Of a DNA stretch of 64,000 bases, positions 46,475 to 57,591 are shown piece by piece. Numbering within the stretch: position 1 is the first letter of the stretch; every line of letters starts with the position of its first letter. The stretch comes from Cinchona pubescens (taxonomy: Eukaryota > Streptophyta > Magnoliopsida > Gentianales > Rubiaceae), in assembly GCA_025175665.1 (NCBI GenBank), contig JANKKI010000362.1:124001-188000 (forward strand), written 5' to 3'. The position numbers were made by a program, and so were the translations under genes. Below the pieces are notes generated by a model, which did not search any database, was not told the origin of the DNA, and saw nothing but the letters and a program-made list of their open reading frames with translations.

Positions 46475-46882
46475 TTACATTTCTTGGTAATATTTATTCA
46501 AATTTATAATATTCCACATTCTCGAAACAGGGTCCCCTTTCATGTCAACTAACTTATAGTAGCCCAAAGTGTGAGCTTCTATACTATAGGGGCCTTCCCA
46601 GTTTGGGTCTAACTTTCTAGTCCCTGCTACGCGGTTTGTTTCGTTTTTTCGCAGAACCAAGTCTCCGGGCCTCAGGTACCGATGCTTGGTTCTGGCGTTG
46701 TAGTGTTTTGCCATGACCTGCTGCCATTTGGCTTCTCGAATGGATGCATCCAACCTCTCTTCCTCGAGTAGGTCCAGGTTAGCTCGTAGGGCCTCATCGT
46801 TGTATTCCAAGGCATACAAGGACACCCAAGTCGAAGGTAGTCCAATCTCCGCAAGGATAACAGCCTCGAACCCATAAGTCAA
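46475..46882 (-). pseudogene. gypsy integrase C-terminal domain
   Basis: The 135-codon frame starts MTYGFEAVILAEIGLPSTWV, the gypsy block usually read as TYG.EAVIP.EI. It continues with EAKWQQVMAKHYNARTKHRY and LRPGDLVLRK, and NWEGPYSIE gives the GPY/F domain that contacts DNA and helps choose targets. It ends WNIINLNKYY, the usual pol C-terminus. Intact over this span; upstream pol is broken. Confidence 0.9.
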
Positions 46883-47119
46883 GCTGAACTGAGTGTTTCC
46901 GTTGGCCGTTCAAGGTGTGGTGTTGTACGCCCATAAGACAGCACTAGGCAATTCCTCGACCCAAGCGTCCTTGACCTGTTCAAGTCGAGTCTTGAGCCCC
47001 GTCAATAAGGTTCGATTGCATACTTCAGTCTGTCCATTCGCTTGTGGATGAGCGACGGAGGTGAAGTGCAGTTTGATGCTGAGGTTAGAACAGAAACTCT
47101 TGAAAGGCTCCGCTTCAAA

Positions 47120-47359
47120 TTACCTTCCATTGTTAGAAACGAGCACAGTAGGGATACCGAACCGACAAATAATGTTTTTCCAAAAGAATTTTTTTATTGC
47201 TTGTCCCGAAATTGTGGCCAGGGGCTCGGCCTCGATCCACTCGGTGAAGTAGTCAACCGCCATTACCAAGAACTCAAGTTTTCTCACTCCTCTAGCAAGT
47301 GGGCCTAGTATGTCTATTCCCCACTGAGCAAATGACCATGGGCTCTGAATAGGGACCAT
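47120..47359 (-). pseudogene. gypsy integrase catalytic core
   Basis: SFAQWGIDILGPLARG carries the first catalytic Asp. VDYFTEWIEAEPLATISGQA follows. The next block reads VLVSNNGR where catalytic integrases have SDNG, so the second Asp of the DDE triad is Asn. The frame is then lost before the Glu region. Strand transfer activity would be abolished. Confidence 0.9.
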
Positions 47360-47456
47360 GTCCGAACCGGGCTTTCAGGGTATCGGTGCGTGTATTTGAC
47401 ATTAATGGCACTCCTGTACCAAGGTGTTAGCGTCCGAGTGCAAGGTCGGCCAATAA

Positions 47457-47927
47457 TTACCCGACCAATAGGACCTTGCGAGCCAAACTCTGAGAACCGA
47501 TATGACTTTCGCATATACCCTCGTGCACCTCTCGTAGCACATAGTTAGCTTTGGAAGGCGTGAGGCACCTTAGCAGGGGGCATAAGTATGCTTTTTTGTA
47601 CAGGACTCCATCAATAAGCGTATACTTAACAGTTCTATATTTGATCCTTCTGGCTTCGATCAGGTCCTCGGGAAATTTCTCGCCGTTGAGATAACTTATT
47701 ATAGGCTCCATCCAATCGAGGTCTGGGTGGATACAAGAGATTCTTTTCGAGAAGTCAACAGACCTGCGCTCTCGCACCTCCACCAAAATCTCTTTTGTCA
47801 AATGTGAGTATACTGCCGATGGTAGTTTTGACAGAGCATTGGCATGCGTGTAATCTTGTTCGGACGATCTTAATGATGTCCACCTTTTAAATTTTTCTAT
47901 CCAGCTTTTGACCTCAGCTAGGTACAT
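47457..47927 (-). pseudogene. gypsy RNase H end and integrase zinc-binding domain
   Basis: The frame joins the end of RNase H (DYTHANALSKLPSA, usually N..ADALSKLAS) to the linker RIKYRTVKYTLIDGVLYKKA and the H2C2 zinc finger, with CLTPSKANYVLREVHEGICE then SHIGSQSLARKVLLVG. The HHCC pattern H..GICE.H is present; its Cys pair falls beyond the frame end near 47457. Confidence 0.85.
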
Positions 47928-48019
47928 TTTTAAATTATGCCTTGAGTCTCGTAATTTTCTAGGCTTTGATTCACAACTAGCTGAGAATCAGAATGTATCT
48001 TTAAGGTTCGGGCTCCCAT

Positions 48020-48660
48020 CTGGTGGGTCATCTTCATCCCACAGATGAGGGCCTCTTATTCAGCTTCGTTGTTGGTTGCTGGGAATCCGAACCTCAGGGT
48101 ATACGTGAGATAATCCCCTTCTGGGGATCGGATTATTATTCCTGCTCCGGCTCCGGATTCACACGAAACTCCGTCAACGTGAAGCTCCCATGTATGGTCT
48201 TCTCTTGCTTGCTGCTCTTTTGCTCAGTCAATTACCATGACAAGGTCAACCTTCTCAGTGTTACAGATTTCTGCAATAAAATCTGCAAAAGCCTGTGCTT
48301 TGATTGTTGTCCGAGACTTGAATTCTATGTCAAACTTGAACAGTTTCACAGACCACTTTAGCATTCTTCCCGAAGTGTTTGGCTTACTCAATATATTCTT
48401 CAAAGGAAGGTTAGTCAAAATGATTATCTTATGGCCATGAGAAGTAAGGTCTTAACTTTCGGGCTGACACTACCAATGAGAAGGCTGCCTTCTTGATAGG
48501 GGTGTAGTTTCTTTCTGGACCTTGAAACCTGGGGCATTGTTTGCCGTGCTCATCTTGCCTCAAAAGAACTGAATTGAATACCAACTCAGTGATTGAGATG
48601 TATAGGCATAGCGGTTCCCCTTTTTGAGAAGACGCGAGCCACGGCATATCACCCAGGTGT
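48020..48660 (-). pseudogene. gypsy RNase H domains, broken
   Basis: Frame 48647-48429 gives SSQKGEPLCLYISITELVFN, NYTPIKKAAFSLVVSARKLR and PYFSWP, the RT-linked RNase H. Frame 48418-48224 gives LPLKNILSKPNTSGRMLKWS and FKSRTTIKAQAFADFIAEI, the connection to the second, plant-type RNase H found in Tat elements. The following 200 bp contain ELHVDGVSCESGAGAG-like sequence of that domain. Confidence 0.85.
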
Positions 48661-48799
48661 CAACCTGTCTCTTCGAAGGCTTTTTGAGACTCTTCGGTCC
48701 ATTGAAAATTCTCAATCTTCTTTATATGCCAGAAGAACGGTAAGCATCTTTCCGTCGATTTGGACAAAAATCGATTTCGGGCTACCATTCTACCAATGA

Positions 48800-49438
48800 G
48801 TCTCTAAACTTTCTTGATCGAGATGGGAGCTTTCATATCGATTATGGCTTGCACCTTTTTAGGGTTTGCCTCAATTCCTCGTTGAGAGACAATGAATCCC
48901 AAGAATTTTTGTGAGGGGACCCCGAATGTACATTTTTTGGGGTTTAGCAGGAGATTCAGATCGATCTTAATATTTCAAATATTTCCCTGAGATCTTTGTC
49001 AGAGTTTTCTCATAGGTTCTGCCCATGTCATCAATATATATCTCCATGTTTCATCCTATTTGGGACTTGAACGTTTTGTTGACGAGGCGTTGATATGTGG
49101 CTCCTGTATTTTTGAGTCCGAAAGACATCGTAGTGTAGCAATACGTGCCTCAGTCGATGATGAAAGAAGTTTTCTCTTCATCTTCTTTGACCATGTAAAT
49201 CTGATGATAGCCCTTGAATGCATCTAAAAAGTGCAAAACGTGAAATCCATACAAATGAATCTACTACCGTGTCAATCCGGGGATACGGGTAATTGTTTTT
49301 CAGACAGGCTTTATTAAGATCAGTAAAATCTTGACACATTCGCCAAAATGAATCTTTCTTAGTTACAAGGATTGGATTACAAAGCCAAGTTAGATACAAC
49401 ACTTCTCTAATTAGCTTGGCCACTAAGAGTTTATCCAC
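48800..49438 (-). pseudogene. gypsy reverse transcriptase, broken
   Basis: Frame 49438-49178 gives KLLVAKLIREVLYLTWLCNP, LVTKKDSFWRMCQDFTDLNK and NNYPYPRIDTVVDS, the fingers and palm. The catalytic YIDD is intact at 49027-49038 in another frame. KFLGFIVSQRGIEANP-like sequence follows near 48850-48900. At least two frameshifts separate the blocks. Confidence 0.9.
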
Positions 49439-49938
49439 CTTGACTTCAATTACTAAACTGTACTCTGGGCCGAAGAGACGCTTCTTCGGCTTGATTGGTT
49501 TGTATGCCGGGATCTACTATGAGTTTGTGCTCGATTATTTCCCGAGGGACGCACGGCATGTTTTCGACGGTCTAGGGGAACACGTCCTTGTACTCAACCA
49601 GAAGCCTGAAATGAGGGTTTTGAATTCTGTTGGGAGGGTAGCACAGATCTTTATTTTCCTATCGGGGAGGCCCGGATCCAATGATACCTCCTCAATGGGA
49701 ACCTCATCTCAGGGCTCAAATTTTGCTTTGCCCTTCCCCTTGGATTCGGGAGGCTCGGAGATCTCAGTAGCGCTTCTCCACACCCCCACATTTTTCTCCT
49801 CCACCATTTGACTTGTTGAAGGTTCCTCCAGGCCATTCCAGGTGGATAGGGCATCAAAAGCCTGCAGGAAGGCCTTGTCTGCGATGGACATAGTTTGTGA
49901 CTGAGACCGCAGGGACATCATGTAGCAGCTCGGGCCTT
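49439..49938 (-). pseudogene. gypsy protease-RT spacer
   Basis: Pol continues in broken minus-strand frames with no conserved catalytic motif. The open plus-strand frame at 49416-49811 is a shadow. Confidence 0.6.
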
Positions 49939-50346
49939 TTACTGGCTTCCAATTACTGTTCCTTCATATCTGTCCCTCAGCATGAATTTAATTCTAATAT
50001 GGAACACGGAGAGGAGGATCCTGTAGGTGTATTGTATGGGTCGGCTTAAGATCATATTGTAGGAACTGTCCCTTTTTATGATGACAAAATTGGTCATCTC
50101 GATTCTGTACTTCGGAGGAGTTTCAAGGCACAACGGGAGCATTATCTGTCCCTCAGGCAGTATCGAATCACCAGTGAAGCCCACTAGTGGGGTTTTGAAA
50201 GGCTTTATCAATGAGGCATCCATGTGCATTTTGACCCAAGCATTCCAAAAAATGATGTCCGCCGAGCTTCCAGTGTCGATGAACACATGATGCATTTCGT
50301 AGCCGGCCACATTTACGTGAATTATAACAGGGTCATTGTGTGGCAT
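49939..50346 (-). pseudogene. gypsy aspartic protease
   Basis: A 135-codon frame with DPVIIHVNVAGYEMHHVFID leading to DTGSSADII (catalytic Asp about residue 24), then LVGFTGDSILPEGQIMLPLC and SSYNMILSRP (ILGRP in the family). It processes Gag-Pol. The active-site motif is intact. Confidence 0.92.
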
Positions 50347-51997
50347 TCGCTAGGAACGGGGTCCTCGGAAGTGTATTCGAGGCTCATGAATGGCTTTAAT
50401 CGCTTTACCCGATCTTCGCTCGAAGAAATATTCCGGGCATATTTTTTCCTGGCATTATTGGAGTCCCCGGTCGCCTGTCCCCAGGCTATTGTGTTTATCA
50501 CTCCGACCACACAAATCTGCTCATCATGGTTTCACGGGGAATTATTTCTGTTAGATTTGGTAGCCTCAATTACCTCGAGACGAGGTAGTCGAGGATACGC
50601 CGGGTTTACTCTGTTGGCGGCGTTTCTTTGGAACTCTGCAGCGGTTCGGCTGATGAACTTCTGCAGGTGTCCTTCTTGAATGGCCCTTTAAATTTCAACT
50701 TTCAGGTGATTGCAGACCTCAGAATCATGGCCATGTTGGCCATGAAAAACGCAGTACTTTGACCTGTCTTTTTGGTTCAGGGCTGACACCATTGGAGAGA
50801 GTGGCTCTAAGAACTCCAAATGTTGTACTTGGAGCAAAATTTTCCTTCTTGATGTGTTGAGTGGTGTGAAGTCAGCGTCCGGGTGACTCCTTGTCCGCGG
50901 GGGTTTGTTTCTGATGTTATTGTCTGGGTAGACCACCCGGTTCGCCAACGGTCCGGCTCGGGGATAGCTTAGCCTATCCGTAATCTTAGGCTTTTTAGAG
51001 GATGAGGGGTTAGGAGTCTTCGGGATCTTTTTTTTTGTGTGTCATAAAGTTCTCTTTTTATCCTGTTTGACTCCTCGCCCAGTATGAACTCCGATACTCT
51101 CTCCAGGAGCTCGGGGTAAGAGCTCGGGGTAAGAGCTCGGCATTCTTTTGGCCAAGTTGGCTTTGAAGCTCCCGGGTCGGATGCCACTACAGAAAGCAGC
51201 AACCAAAATTCTTTCATCTATATTTTTAATTTGGATCACTTCATCGTTGAAGCGGTCAACAAACTTGTTGAGCGATTTATCAGACCTCTATCGAATGTTC
51301 ATGAGGTGCGACGTGTCCTTCTGCAGTATTGATTTGCTTCAGAAGTGGCAGAGGTCTCTTATACACATCGTTGAAAGTGATGATTGAGTTCGTCGGCAGC
51401 TCTTGGAACCACTAAGAGAAGCCGGATCTTGAAGGGTGGTCAGCAAATAACTTGCAGGGGTGGTGTCACTATAGCCATAAAGGCTTGTGAGCGCTATCAT
51501 GTGCTGAAAATGATTGGACAGATCAGAATCTCCTTTGTAGCGGTCGAGGTCTGATAACTTGAATTGCATCGGGAGTGGTTCGATTTTGATAGAGATTGTG
51601 ACTGCTCCGGTAGATCCTTGATCAATTTCCAATGGACAGGAGTCTCAAATCAAAATTATTTTTTCTCAGGATCTCTTGAATTTACACACCTGAGGCTCTG
51701 CTCCTTGAGCTGTTTTAAAACAGCCGGGGAGGGTCCTCTTGAGCCAAAGTTTTTTGAGGAATGTGCGCCGAGTCTTTCACGCAATGGTAATCTCTTTGAT
51801 TTGCTCGTTGATGAGTGTGATTCATCAGATTGCTCATCTAAGCGTGACTTTGTTATTTTGTGGCGCAGGTCAGTTGGACTCATGGCGTCCACTGGCTGTT
51901 TGCAAGGTTTTCGGCCGGGAGCGCGCTGTTGTTCGGCTTGTGGAGTAGCCGCTCTGTTTGAGCGCTCGAATAGAGTTTTGTTCTCGCGTTGCTCCAC
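50347..51997 (-). pseudogene. gypsy gag, broken, with embedded adapter
   Basis: From the N-terminus: a charged 113-codon frame (51997-51656) containing TPQAEQQRAPGRKP; PLPMQFKLSDLDRYKGDSDL and FQHMIALTSLYGYSD of the capsid (51632-51339); VDRFNDEVIQIKNIDERILV and FCSGIRPGSFKANLAKRMP (about 51270-51140); and KYCVFHGQHGHDSEVCNHLK, the H-D-rich zinc-finger-like end typical of this lineage (near 50700). A partial adapter at 51354-51369 lies in the capsid core. The duplicated AGCTCGGGGTAAG near 51.12 kb adds a further break. Capsid family clear; not functional as read. Confidence 0.88.
51354..51369. other. Mosaic-end adapter, 16 bases, inside gag
   Basis: GTCTCTTATACACATC perfect over 16 bases. 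On the minus strand the gag frame is interrupted at this exact spot. Confidence 0.9.
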
Positions 51998-52240
51998 AAA
52001 TGCTCGGAAAGACTCAAAATGATCGGCGATGTATTTCAGAACATCATTCTACTTCTATTGGATCTCGACTGGTGTACCGACGTTTTCTGCCTCATCGGTA
52101 TACCCACAAGGTGTTGGTTGCTCGAATGCCTCAGCATCCTTGCTAGCGGTTCGGTGTGTTCCTCAGTTCTTCATCATTCCAGAAACAAAACAGAGAATTG
52201 AGAAGACTGAAAAGTATCACAAGCGTTAGAAATCTGTCGA

Positions 52241-52258
52241 TTCTCACAGACGGCGCCA
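52241..52258 (-). other. gypsy primer-binding site, tRNA-Asp-like
   Basis: On the minus strand TGGCGCCGTCTGTGAGAA starts two bases after the 5' LTR. TGGCGCCGT matches the 3' end of plant tRNA-Asp from memory. Confidence 0.75.
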
Positions 52259-52260
52259 AT

Positions 52261-52536
52261 TGATGAAGTTAGGATTGGACTCTAGGTAGAGAGAGAAAGT
52301 AGAAGACCTAAAGAGAATTTGTAATTGGTATTGCTGATGAGAGATTAGTAGAATGTGTCCAACCCTTTTCTTGGTTCCCAAACCCCTTATTTATAGATAT
52401 ACATGAAGGGGTATGAGACTACCATTCTACTAACTCACTGGGGCTAAATTACATAACTACCTTTAATGAGGTGGTCACGTAAACACTTCTCCAATAATTT
52501 AGGGGGAATGCCAAGTATCACTAATTAGCATCATCA
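52261..52536 (-). repeat. gypsy 5' LTR
   Basis: 276 bp matching 41904-42180. Followed by target duplication GTTAT. Confidence 0.93.
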
Positions 52537-52690
52537 GTTATAACATTCTCTTCTTATTTTTTTGGTTTTTTAATCTTCTGTTAGTTCAAGCTAGCTTCCT
52601 CTTTCAAATTCAATTTTATGTCTGTTTTGTATTTGAACTAACATTTGTCTAACTCAAAAATTTCAAGTTTTTATGGTAGAAAATGTTGTC
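52537..52690 (+). repeat. Repeat C, right part after the gypsy insertion
   Basis: Continues the repeat interrupted at 41903: TTTTTTAATCTTCTGTTAG and TTTCAAGTTTTTATGGTA match 34315-34430. Confidence 0.75.
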
Positions 52691-53638
52691 GCTATTGGTG
52701 GAAAGATTAAATTTTTTTTTTAAAAAAAAGGTGAAAACCCCTCCAAGTTGCAGCCGTCCTACTTGCTAAATTAATTTTTCTGTTTTTGTTGCTTGCTTCT
52801 TTCACAAAAGGCATGATTCAGCGTGTGATGCTTCTCAGAAGTCGATGGCTCCATTTTTCTACATATCATTGATATCATAAGAAAATGGAGAATGTTTTTT
52901 CTTTCCCTTGTTTTTTAGAAGTTCTCTTATTGATATCAGAGAAAATCAGTTACACAGGAGGATCAACACCTCAATTACATCGAAACAGAACAAAGAAACT
53001 GAAACTATCCAAATACATCAAATATCATCAAAACACTAGTCGGATAGTCCCAATTCCATCACCAAAAACCAATTCGCTTTAGACAATGGAGCTTTCCTCC
53101 ATGAAGCTGCAACCTCTTCAACTGAATACATAAATTTATACTAACAAACTCGGAGAAAAAAAAAAAAAAAATGCTATTACACACGGGAAAGAGATAAGTT
53201 AATTTAACAATTTACATGAATATATTAACTTAACGGTTAGCATCCTGAATACGTTTGACATGACGACACTTGGCTTTCTTAGTCACCAATTTTTGACTGT
53301 CCTTTACAACAATAAAAAATCAGCTAACTAACCTTAAAGCAGTTCACACTAAATAGAACCACAAAGGCTCCCATAATAATTTGCAGAATATTAAACTAAA
53401 GTATACATGTTCACATTTACTGAAAGAACAAAGAGAAGGAAAGTTCCGATAATAATTGCACGAACAGTACAAAACATTAAAATAACATTAGCAACTTGAC
53501 GTGCGATACCGTACTATACATCTATAGGCAATTCTTAATTCTATGTAATACTATACTTGCAGTAGGAAGAGCTATCAAGATTTCATCATACACTTTCTTG
53601 TACTTGTACTGAAAGAGAAAACAGATTGACCACTAAAA
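52691..53638. other. Upstream region of the NLR pseudogene
   Basis: No open frame with a recognisable domain. It would contain the promoter of the NLR, but I cannot point to a confident TATA box or start site. Confidence 0.4.
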
Positions 53639-56497
53639 ATGGCGGAAACTGTTCTTTCTTTTGTGTTAGATCAACTATCAATTTTTCTACGTGAAGAGGG
53701 AAGACTATTGGGAGGGCTTAGACAGCAAGTCCAACTCATTTCCGATGAGTTGGGGCACATGAGAGCTTTCCTGAAAGTGGCTGAAGCAAAAGAAGATGAT
53801 GATCCCAGGCTCCAAGAATGGATCAAACAAGTGTTAGAAGCTGCTTATGACGCTGAAGATGTTCTTGATGAATTTGTATTTCGCTTTGCTCGCCAACGTT
53901 CAAAAGGATTCTATGGCTCCGTCAAGAGAATTTTTAACTCAATAAAGAATTTGCGAGCTCGCCATAGGGTTGCTAGTGAAATACAAAGCATTCAAGCCAG
54001 AATCGGACATATTTCTGAAGCGCACAAGAGGTACCAATCTGAATATGGTATCTCTACGGACCAAGTCTCTGGATCTGTTGCTGCTGTGGACAACAAGGCA
54101 TGGCGCTATAGCAGGGATGATGCACTTCTTGTGGAAGAATCGAGATTGGTAGGCATCAGTCCAAGCCCAAGCAACAGCTTATTTCTCAGCTTCTCGAAGG
54201 TAATTCCGATATCATTTGATAAATATCTTGAAGTTGGAATGGGAGGCCTCGGTAAAACTACCCTAGTAAAAAAGGTCCATGAAGATGCAGATGTTAGAAG
54301 GCATTTCCAGATTCGTGCTTGGGTAACTGTCTCTCAAACATTTAACTTTGAAGAGCTCCTGAAAAGCTTGATTCGAAAGTTGCATTCAGAAATCAAGATA
54401 CCAGTCCCAGAATCGATCGAGTCCGTGAATAGCACTTCTGAGCTCAAAGAATTTGGAATTTGACTTTCTCCAACAAGGAAGGTACGTATACATCTTTGAT
54501 GATGTATGGGACGTGGAATTTTGGAATTCAATCAAATTTGCAATGCCTGACAATAGCAACGGTAGCCGTGTATTGCTAACAACAAGGATTATGGATGTAG
54601 CCTCCGCCTCTTGCAAAGGATTTTGCGGGTATGTTCACAAAATGGAGTCCTTGTCTTATGAAGAATCAATGGACTCTATTTTGTAGCCGAACATTTGAAG
54701 ACACCTTCTGCCCTAACCATTTGAAGAATGTTGCAGATGTTATATTGGGTAAATGTGATGGTTTGCCATTAGCAATTCTTGCAATTAGCGGGCTTTTGGC
54801 TGTAAAGGACGTGAACAGAACAGATGAATGGGAAATGGTTCGACTTAGTCTTGGAGGGGAATTAGAAGGTACTGGTAAGTTGGACAGAGTTAATAAGATA
54901 CTTTGTCTCAGTTACAATGATCTACCTTCCCATCTCAAGACCTGTCTTTTGTATATAAGCATTTTTATAAAACATTTAGATGAAATACCATGCCAACATC
55001 CTTAATTCAATTGTGGATTGCTGAAAAATTTGTAGAAAGGAAAGAGGGAATGAATACTGAAGATGTAGTCTGGGATTATCTAAAAGAACTTGCCAATCGG
55101 AGTCTAATACAAGTGACTAGTGTGTTATATGAAGGAATGCCCGATACTTGTCATATCCATGACCTTCTACGATATAGATAAGAGTTATTGTTTCCAAGTG
55201 TAGGGAGCAAAACATCTAGACCGTGAGTAAGGACAACAAGTTTCTATGGCCAGAAAACGTACGACGTCTGGCAGTCCATAACATCAATGATAATTGTAGT
55301 CAACTAGCCATTGTTTTGACCACCTTCGATCCTTAATTACATTTGAATCCATCGAGCCACTACCACAAACATTGTTGTCGCAGCTTTTATCTAGTAAGCT
55401 GTTAAAGGTTCTGGATTTGAGTTATACTCAGTTGGAGGAAATTCCGAACGAGATATTCAGCTTGTTTCATCTCAACTATCTGGGCCTAAGGAAAACAAGA
55501 GTTAAAACAGTCCCGAAATCCATTGGCAAGCTTCAAAATTTAAAGTATTTGAATCTGAGATATACTGAAGTCAGGGAATTACCTGTGGAAATTGAAAAGC
55601 TACAAAAGCTTAGTCATCTCATTGTATATAGCAAAAATTTTAATTCTGAAGATTTTGATTACGAATATTGTGGATTTAAAAGACACACCGGCGAAAATAG
55701 GAGAACTTCCTGCCTTACAAAAATTAAGCTTTATAGATGCAGCAACAACAGCAGAGAATGATGATGAAACAAGCGGAATAGTTAAAGAGATAGGAAAGCT
55801 GACCCAATTAAGGGAGTTAGAGATTACAAATCTAAGAAGAAAAGATGGAAAAGAGCTCTGCTCCTCCCTTGAGAAGCTCACCAATCTTCAGCAATTATTT
55901 GTCTACTCAACCGGAAACGATGAGGTAATTGATATGGATCATTCTATTCCTTCATCATCATCATCATCTCTTCAATCTCTTCGTATGCTTGCATTGAGCT
56001 GCCGCTTAGAAAAGATGCCACAGTGGATAACGTGTCTTCAGGGCTTGGTAAGAATATATTTGAAGTGGAGTGGGTTAAGGCAGGACCCACTTGAATCCCT
56101 TCAGCATTTGCCCAATTTGGTGCAAGTTACTTTAATACAAGCTTACCAAGGTGAAGGATTGTGTTTCAAGGCTGGAGGGTTTCAAATGAAGCTTAAGGAG
56201 TTATACCTAGAGGAATTGAAAGGATTGAGATGGATGAGAGTGGAGGACGGTGCAATGCCTCGTCTCCAACAACTAAATTTGCAAGGAATTCCATTGCTAG
56301 AGGAGTTACCTTTGGGGATTCAACACTTGAGACAGCTTCAAAAGCTGGATTTGGCTGATATGAGTTCCCAACTGATAGACAAGTTGGAGAGTGAGGGTGG
56401 TGGTCAAGATTATAAACAAATTGCACAGAATAACTAAGTTATTATTTCTCGCTGGACGGATGAGGGATGGAATGAGCGCCTGCTATCGAGAAAGTAG
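53639..56497 (+). pseudogene. CC-NB-ARC-LRR resistance gene (RPM1-like), broken
   Basis: This resembles an intracellular immune receptor of the CNL class, about 950 codons as expected for RPM1-like proteins, without introns. The Rx-type coiled coil starts MAETVLSFVLDQLSIFL, with EAAYDAEDVLDEFVFR. NB-ARC follows: P-loop GMGGLGKTTL (about 54240), kinase-2 YIFDDVWD (54487), GSRVLLTTRI, CDGLPLAI (about 54760) and the MHD-equivalent HIHDLL (about 55155). Leucine-rich repeats run from KVLDLSYTQLEEIP (55400) to HLRQLQKLDL (56350). The frame shifts near 54455, 54670, 54985, 55180, 55320 and 55680 (an extra A in AAAA). At 54156-54226 two compensating shifts replace the usual KPKQQLISQLLEGNSD. An in-frame TAA at 56435 removes the last 19 codons (VIISRWTDEGWNERLLSRK). 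Some shifts could be sequencing errors; domain identity is certain. Confidence 0.93.
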
Positions 56498-57591
56498 AAA
56501 ACAAAAGCCTAGAAATATCTTGTTTTCTGATTTGGATATTTTTAAGTTGTTCTCTGATTTTTCACCCTTATTTATTTATATTTGCTATTCTTCTGTACTG
56601 CCATTTTTATAAGTATTGGAAACCTGAACTCAAGATTTGATTTGCTTTCTTCTTCCCTGCGTGTTTTACTGGATAATTCAAAGTTTTCAATTTTACTTTG
56701 TGTTAATTACACTTTGTCCCCGTACCTCTTATCACTTTACCCCTGTACAAATTTAATCTCTCTCTACCCTAACCGTCAAAAGAAAGTGTTAGTTTGAGAG
56801 TTAGTCAAATGGATAAAAAAGACTAAAATAATCTCTGATATTTAGTTGACTATTTTTTCATTTTTCTGCTAAAGGGAAAAATAAACAAAAGAAAAACCTC
56901 TAAATTATATACAAAGCTCAAAATTAAGTCATTGATCAACACACTACTGCTTTAGTATAAAATGATAGAGGTAAAAATTTTATATGTATATACATGCCTA
57001 TTTTACTATATTTGAAGCACAAATTTGTTAATGCACAAATTGTTTGTTTTTTTTTTTTAATTTCTTTCATATTTATGCTTGGTAGGTTTTTTTTTTTTTT
57101 TTTTACTTTGGTTTTTGCCCTTCTATATTACAATTATTTTCTCCTTATCTTTTTAAGTTGCATGTCACAATATGTCAATTTTATCTGCAATAGGGTGATA
57201 ATAATAAAATAATAATACTTTTTCTCCCCTTAATTAAATGATAAATAATCGATCAACTAAAAATTAGAGTTCATTTTAGTCAATTATTGCCATTGACTAA
57301 TCGTTAAATTAATATTTCTTTTGACCGTTAGTCAAAAGTGGCAAAACGATGGTGAAATTCTTTATAAGGAGCAAAGTGAGATAAAGTTCATATTACAATG
57401 AAGTTCTTTTGTAACTAATAGAAGATATATGAAAAAAGATGACCGACATTATTTTGCTCCCTAATCTTGTAAACAATATTCTTATAGTATTACTTCTCTT
57501 TATAAGAATTTTTAAATTAATTAAAATTTCATTTTGGCTAAAGTAAATAGACATATGCTCGAGTCTAGAAATTTTTAATTATTTTTAGGGT
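56498..57591. other. Intergenic, T-rich, no recognised gene
   Basis: Contains homopolymer T runs near 57.05-57.1 kb and repeat-like phrases (TTAATTACACTTTGTCCCC at 56.7 kb) but no coding pattern. Confidence 0.4.

Larger units (their letters stand above)
41904..52536 (-). mobile_element. Ty3/gypsy element, Tat-like, with antisense gene
   Basis: LTRs of 277 and 276 bp (TGATGAAG ... CATCATCA) are flanked by a perfect target duplication GTTAT (41899-41903 and 52537-52541). A primer site TGGCGCCGTCTGTGAGAA beside the right LTR sets minus-strand transcription. The minus strand carries gag, aspartic protease, RT, RNase H and integrase in Ty3/gypsy order. Between integrase and the 3' LTR lie tandem repeats and a gene in the opposite direction. 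Both are described in the Tat lineage (for example Grande and Retand). LTRs differ at perhaps 20-25 positions, so the insertion is not recent. Frameshifts and stops disrupt pol. Confidence 0.93.

Noticed and set aside
48665..48675. CTGTCTCTTCG as another adapter fragment
   Set aside because: Only the first nine bases match and the sequence fits the gypsy pol reading frame.
49416..52201. Plus-strand ORFs across gypsy gag-pol
   Set aside because: They are shadows of the minus-strand gag, protease and RT frames.
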